From NCBI RefSeq assembly GCF_018736145.1, contig NZ_CP059997.1:2107501-2171500 (forward strand): a stretch of 64,000 bases of DNA, in the 5' to 3' direction. This DNA is from Amycolatopsis sp. CA-230715. GTDB lineage: Bacteria; Actinomycetota; Actinomycetes; Mycobacteriales; Pseudonocardiaceae. Shown here piece by piece: positions 48,637 through 64,000 of the stretch. Position 1 is the stretch's first letter. The number at the start of each line of letters is the position of its first letter. The notes below the pieces were generated by a model. It had not been told where the DNA came from and did no database searches. It saw nothing but the letters and a program-made list of their open reading frames with translations. A program made the position numbers and the translations under genes.

Positions 48637-48665
48637 ATGCTATTGAGAGCCCCGATTCGGAACAA
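48637..48665 (-). promoter_or_regulatory. Candidate promoter for gene B and the B-C-D transcript
   Basis: On the minus strand a -35-like TTGTTC (48660-48665) and a -10-like TAGCAT (48637-48642) are separated by exactly 17 bp. TAGCAT is close to the actinomycete TAGRRT consensus. A transcript would start near 48630 and have a leader of about 290 nt before gene B. This is pattern reading only; start sites are not known. Confidence 0.45.
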
Positions 48666-48691
48666 CCCCTACCGGCCCCTACGCACCCCTA
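48666..48691 (-). repeat. Three TAGGGG direct repeats with 10-bp period next to the -35 box
   Basis: Minus-strand TAGGGG occurs at 48686-48691, 48676-48681 and 48666-48671, so starts are exactly 10 bp apart (one helical turn), and the last copy touches the -35-like TTGTTC. Direct repeats in phase with the helix beside a -35 are typical of activator sites, such as those of SARP-family regulators, although SARP heptamers usually recur every 11 bp. Confidence 0.5.
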
Positions 48692-48717
48692 AGGGAATTC
48701 GAATATCCCATTCCCTT
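48691..48717. repeat. Inverted repeat downstream of gene A
   Basis: Arms AAGGGAAT (48691-48698) and ATTCCCTT (48710-48717) form a perfect 8-bp stem with an 11-nt loop, 32 bp after gene A's stop. In the minus direction the stem is followed by AGGGGTGCG, not a U-tract, so it is not a classical intrinsic terminator. It may aid 3'-end formation or be an operator. Confidence 0.4.
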
Positions 48718-48748
48718 TATTTCTGTTCATTTCACTGACCCCTTATTA

Positions 48749-64000
<15,252 letters not shown>

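Larger units (their letters stand above)
48342..48748 (-). other. Intergenic control region between genes A and B
   Basis: This 407-bp gap is the only long non-PKS stretch. The half next to gene A is A/T-rich compared with the rest and contains an inverted repeat, three direct repeats and a candidate promoter facing gene B. The half next to gene B is GC-rich and holds two short inverted repeats, a possible short leader ORF and the gene B ribosome site. Nothing convincing faces the plus strand. Confidence 0.7.

Overview
The window is GC-rich with strong codon-position bias, typical of an actinomycete (Streptomyces or a Pseudonocardiaceae genus such as Amycolatopsis; the sequence alone does not decide). 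Almost all of it is one strand-uniform block of type I modular polyketide synthase (PKS) genes read on the minus strand, from high to low coordinates. Four giant genes are present: A (from beyond 64000 to 48749, 5' end missing), B (48341-29835), C (29823-5596) and D (5557 to beyond position 1, 3' end missing). No starter module, thioesterase, tailoring, regulatory, transport, RNA, CRISPR or mobile-element genes are seen, so the window lies inside a larger cluster.

Modules in transcription order: A1 partial KS-AT-DH-ER-KR-ACP; A2 KS-AT-KR-ACP; A3 KS-AT-DH(dead)-KR(doubtful)-ACP; B1 to B4 each KS-AT-KR-ACP; C1 to C4 each KS-AT-KR-ACP; C5 KS-AT-DH-ER-KR-ACP; D1 KS-AT-KR-ACP; D2 partial KS. By motif, the AT domains of A2, B2 and B3 are methylmalonyl-type (GHSQGE, YASH). 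A1 is non-standard (GHSQGE, CPSH). The other nine are malonyl-type (GHSIGE, HAFH). No module is predicted to leave a double bond, so the chain segment should be a long 1,3-polyol with few methyl branches, saturated carbons from A1 and C5, and perhaps one ketone from A3.

Terminal docking segments fit a chain order A to B to C to D: A/B and C/D carry one docking class and B/C another, which matches gene order. B and C are almost contiguous and C to D is 38 bp, suggesting cotranscription. The only real intergenic region is 48342-48748, between A and B. It holds a candidate promoter (TTGTTC, 17 bp, TAGCAT), three TAGGGG direct repeats with a 10-bp period abutting the -35, several inverted repeats, and a possible 20-codon leader ORF with adjacent Trp codons inside a stem-loop.

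Main points for a second look: the A-B intergenic control region and leader ORF; the decayed DH and Ser-to-Ala KR in A3; the unusual AT of A1; the mixed KR fingerprint in C3; a KS signature that follows A-type ketoreductases; and repeated near-identical DNA blocks and patches of a different codon style that point to recent duplication or gene conversion among modules.
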